Shown piece after piece: positions 58,779 through 64,000 of a DNA stretch of 64,000 nucleotides (its first letter is position 1; each line of letters begins with the position of its first letter). The notes under the pieces were generated by a model. That model was given only the letters and a program-made list of their open reading frames with translations. It was not told the origin of the DNA and searched no databases. The stretch is from Amycolatopsis sp. CA-128772 (GTDB lineage: Bacteria; Actinomycetota; Actinomycetes; Mycobacteriales; Pseudonocardiaceae), in assembly GCF_002904295.1 (NCBI RefSeq), contig NZ_PPHG01000026.1, positions 1 through 64,000 on the forward strand. The letters are read 5' to 3'. The position numbers were made by a program, and so were the translations under genes.

Positions 58779-60178
58779 CGGCCCGACCGGGCCGGCTCGG
58801 TCGCCGGCGTGCCGGCGACGAGCGCGAGGACCGCGTCGGCGGCGCCCTCGCGGCCCCGGCCCGGCTCGTGCTGCAGCCGCGCCATTTCCCGGGCCCTGCT
58901 GGTGAACGCCGGGTTCTCCAGCACCTCGGTCAGCTTCGCGGTGACGTCGTCGGCGTCGATGCCGTGCGACGACTCGACCACCAGGCCGACGCCGGTGTCC
59001 CGCGCGCGCACGGCCTGGTCGTAGCCGTCGACGAACAGCGGGCGCAGCAGCAGCGGCTTGCCGAAGTACAGGCTCTCGATGTAGCCGTTGCCGCCGCCGT
59101 GGGTGAAGTGCGCGCGCACGTGCGGGTGGGCGAGGACGTCGAGCTGCGAGGGCAGCCACTTCTCGGCCCGCAGGTTCGACGGCAGTTCGCCGGCCGGCGG
59201 CAGCAGGTGCCACGCCTGGGCGGGCAGCCGCCAGAGCACGGCGTGCTTGCCCTCGAGCCGCCGCGCGACCTCGACCAAGCCCTTGATCTCGGCCTCGCTC
59301 ATCCGCACGACCGTGCCGAATCCGATGTAGACGACCGATTCGTGCCGGTCGAGCCAGCCCTTGACGTCCCGTTCGTCCGGCAGCTCCGGCAGCGGCGGCA
59401 CGATCGCGCCGAGCATCCGGAAGTGCGCCGGGATGTCGACCGGGTACTCCAGCTCGGCGAGCGAGTAGACCAGCACGAGCGCGGCTTCGTCGATCCGGGA
59501 GGTGTACTTGGCGGCCAGGCGCGAGACGCCGAGCTCCTTGTTGGCCTTGACGTACTCGACGACCCGCTTGCGCAGCAGCGAATCGGTGAAGTACAGCGCC
59601 TTGCGGCGGAACCCGAACCACGCGTTCGCCAGGCGCTGCCCGGTGGTCATTTCCAGCGGCAGCCCGGAGTGCGGCACGGGGAAGCCCGGCGGCAGCTTCG
59701 TCAGGTGGTTGCTCACCGAGAACGGCACGCTCACGACGTGCGGGATCTGCTGCGTCACGGCCAGCTCGAACCCGGCGTGCAACAGCGAGTCGATCACCAT
59801 CGCGGCCGGCTCGACCTCGCGCACGATCTCGGTGAGCGCGCGGTAGGCCTGGTCGCGGAAGCGGGTGTCGAAGGTGTGGCGCATCAGTGCTTTGTGGGCC
59901 TTCCAGCGGGACTTCTGGGTGACCGCGTGGTAGGTCTCGTCGTCCCACTCCCCGGACGACAGCTCGGGGATCGGCGCCCCGAGCGACCGGAACTCGATCC
60001 GGCTGCCGGAGCCGTCGGCTCCGATGGCCTCGACCTCGGCGCGGCGGTTGTCGAAGGTGGCGAAGCAGACGTCGGGGACCCCGCGCCGGGACAGTTCCGC
60101 CGCCAGCACGAGCAGGGAGTTGACCAGCCCGCTGTCGGGTGAGCTGACGAACAGGATCGGACGCCGTTCTCGGCTCAT
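58775..60178 (-). CDS. GT1-family (GT-B fold) natural-product glycosyltransferase
   Basis: A 467-aa glycosyltransferase. The C-terminal nucleotide-sugar motif is clear: WLPSQLDVLAHP (from residue 341), then THGGGNGYIESL and PLFVDGYDQ. The N-terminal acceptor lobe begins ILFVSSPDSGLVNSLL; where many family members have a catalytic His in a GHVNP-like turn, this one has Gly-Leu. The ATG at 60178 is chosen because AGGAAAGG lies 9 nt upstream on the minus strand; longer in-frame starts to 60229 would add an unlikely leader. It is the first gene of a coupled operon with the exporter pair, so it may attach a sugar to the polyketide either as a final tailoring step or as an inactivating self-resistance step before export. 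No sugar-biosynthesis genes are in the window, so the donor is unknown. Confidence 0.93.
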   Translation of the reverse strand: MSRERRPILFVSSPDSGLVNSLLVLAAELSRRGVPDVCFATFDNRRAEVEAIGADGSGSRIEFRSLGAPIPELSSGEWDDETYHAVTQKSRWKAHKALMRHTFDTRFRDQAYRALTEIVREVEPAAMVIDSLLHAGFELAVTQQIPHVVSVPFSVSNHLTKLPPGFPVPHSGLPLEMTTGQRLANAWFGFRRKALYFTDSLLRKRVVEYVKANKELGVSRLAAKYTSRIDEAALVLVYSLAELEYPVDIPAHFRMLGAIVPPLPELPDERDVKGWLDRHESVVYIGFGTVVRMSEAEIKGLVEVARRLEGKHAVLWRLPAQAWHLLPPAGELPSNLRAEKWLPSQLDVLAHPHVRAHFTHGGGNGYIESLYFGKPLLLRPLFVDGYDQAVRARDTGVGLVVESSHGIDADDVTAKLTEVLENPAFTSRAREMARLQHEPGRGREGAADAVLALVAGTPATEPARSGR

Positions 60179-60385
60179 GGCGAAGCACCTTTCCTCGGCG
60201 GGAGCACACGGCCGCCGCGACCGTAACAACGCCGTTTCCGTGATTCCCCTACATTCCGCGGCCCGGCCGCCGGGCGGGCGGCGAAGACTAAGGGTTTGCC
60301 GGCGCCGGACGGGGTTGACTCACGCTTTGCGGAACCCGGACCCGCGGTGCCGCGAGTCCCGGCCGGACGACACCGAGAGGCGAGG
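60179..60385. promoter_or_regulatory. Divergent intergenic region between the glycosyltransferase operon and PKS-IV
   Basis: 207 bp with no gene, the only divergent promoter region in the window. A TTGACT (60315-60320) could be a -35 box toward PKS-IV, but no good -10 follows at 17-18 bp. The ribosome-binding sites are AGGAAAGG (60188-60195, minus strand) for the glycosyltransferase and GAGAGG (60375-60380) for PKS-IV. The less GC-rich stretch around 60220-60255 is a plausible start region for the minus operon. No clear operator repeat is seen. Confidence 0.6.

Positions 60386-64000
<3,615 letters not shown>

Noticed and set aside
57849-60142. Plus-strand open frames opposite the glycosyltransferase and exporter genes
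   Set aside because: The minus-strand frames have clear motifs, start sites and overlaps; the plus-strand ones are shadows.
57807-60209. A single 800-aa fusion of a leader with the ABC ATPase
   Set aside because: The N-terminal 477 codons are the glycosyltransferase gene read in the wrong frame; the ATPase begins at the GTG at 58778.
60315-60345. Confident sigma70-type promoter for PKS-IV
   Set aside because: TTGACT is present but no acceptable -10 box lies at the right distance; kept only as a note in the intergenic entry.

Overview
The window is an internal piece of a large modular type I polyketide synthase (PKS) locus from a very GC-rich actinomycete. The style of the PKS genes, the near absence of A/T-ending codons and the TGAAGGCCAC-type hairpin suggest a Pseudonocardiaceae member such as Amycolatopsis; this is inference, because there is no rRNA or housekeeping gene to confirm it.

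Layout. Positions 2-56926 on the + strand hold three giant PKS genes in one tight operon (gaps of 26 and 7 bp). PKS-I (5' end off the window) has the ACP of an earlier module plus five modules. PKS-II (8363 aa) has five modules and PKS-III (3159 aa) has two. Two back-to-back hairpins (56937-57037) close this operon and a convergent minus-strand operon, 60178 to 57050, that encodes a GT-B glycosyltransferase, a DrrA-like ABC ATPase and a DrrB-like permease. A 207-bp divergent intergenic region follows, then PKS-IV (60386 on, 3' end off the window) with one module. No loading module, thioesterase, regulator or other tailoring gene lies in the window.

How it works. The docking ends fit the order PKS-I > II > III > IV. 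The 13 modules add mostly malonyl units (HAFH-type ATs), with two methylmalonyl-type ATs (PKS-I module B and PKS-III module 1). Predicted beta-carbon outcomes in order: L-OH, L-OH (next to an epimerised methyl), D-OH, ketone (dead KR), D-OH, D-OH (dead DH), CH2, D-OH, alkene, alkene, ketone next to a methyl (dead KR), D-OH (doubtful DH), ketone (no KR, dead DH). This is a polyol with a diene and several ketones, probably glycosylated and exported by the minus-strand operon. I could not match it to a named product.

Most interesting points: a short loop in each KS matches the redox state left by the preceding module; parS-like TTTCACGTGAAA palindromes and a compound hairpin sit in frame inside PKS genes; a 4 x 54-bp tandem repeat lies in one KR linker; two KRs and two DHs are eroded in parallel ways; and one AT carries rare TTA codons and looks recombinant.
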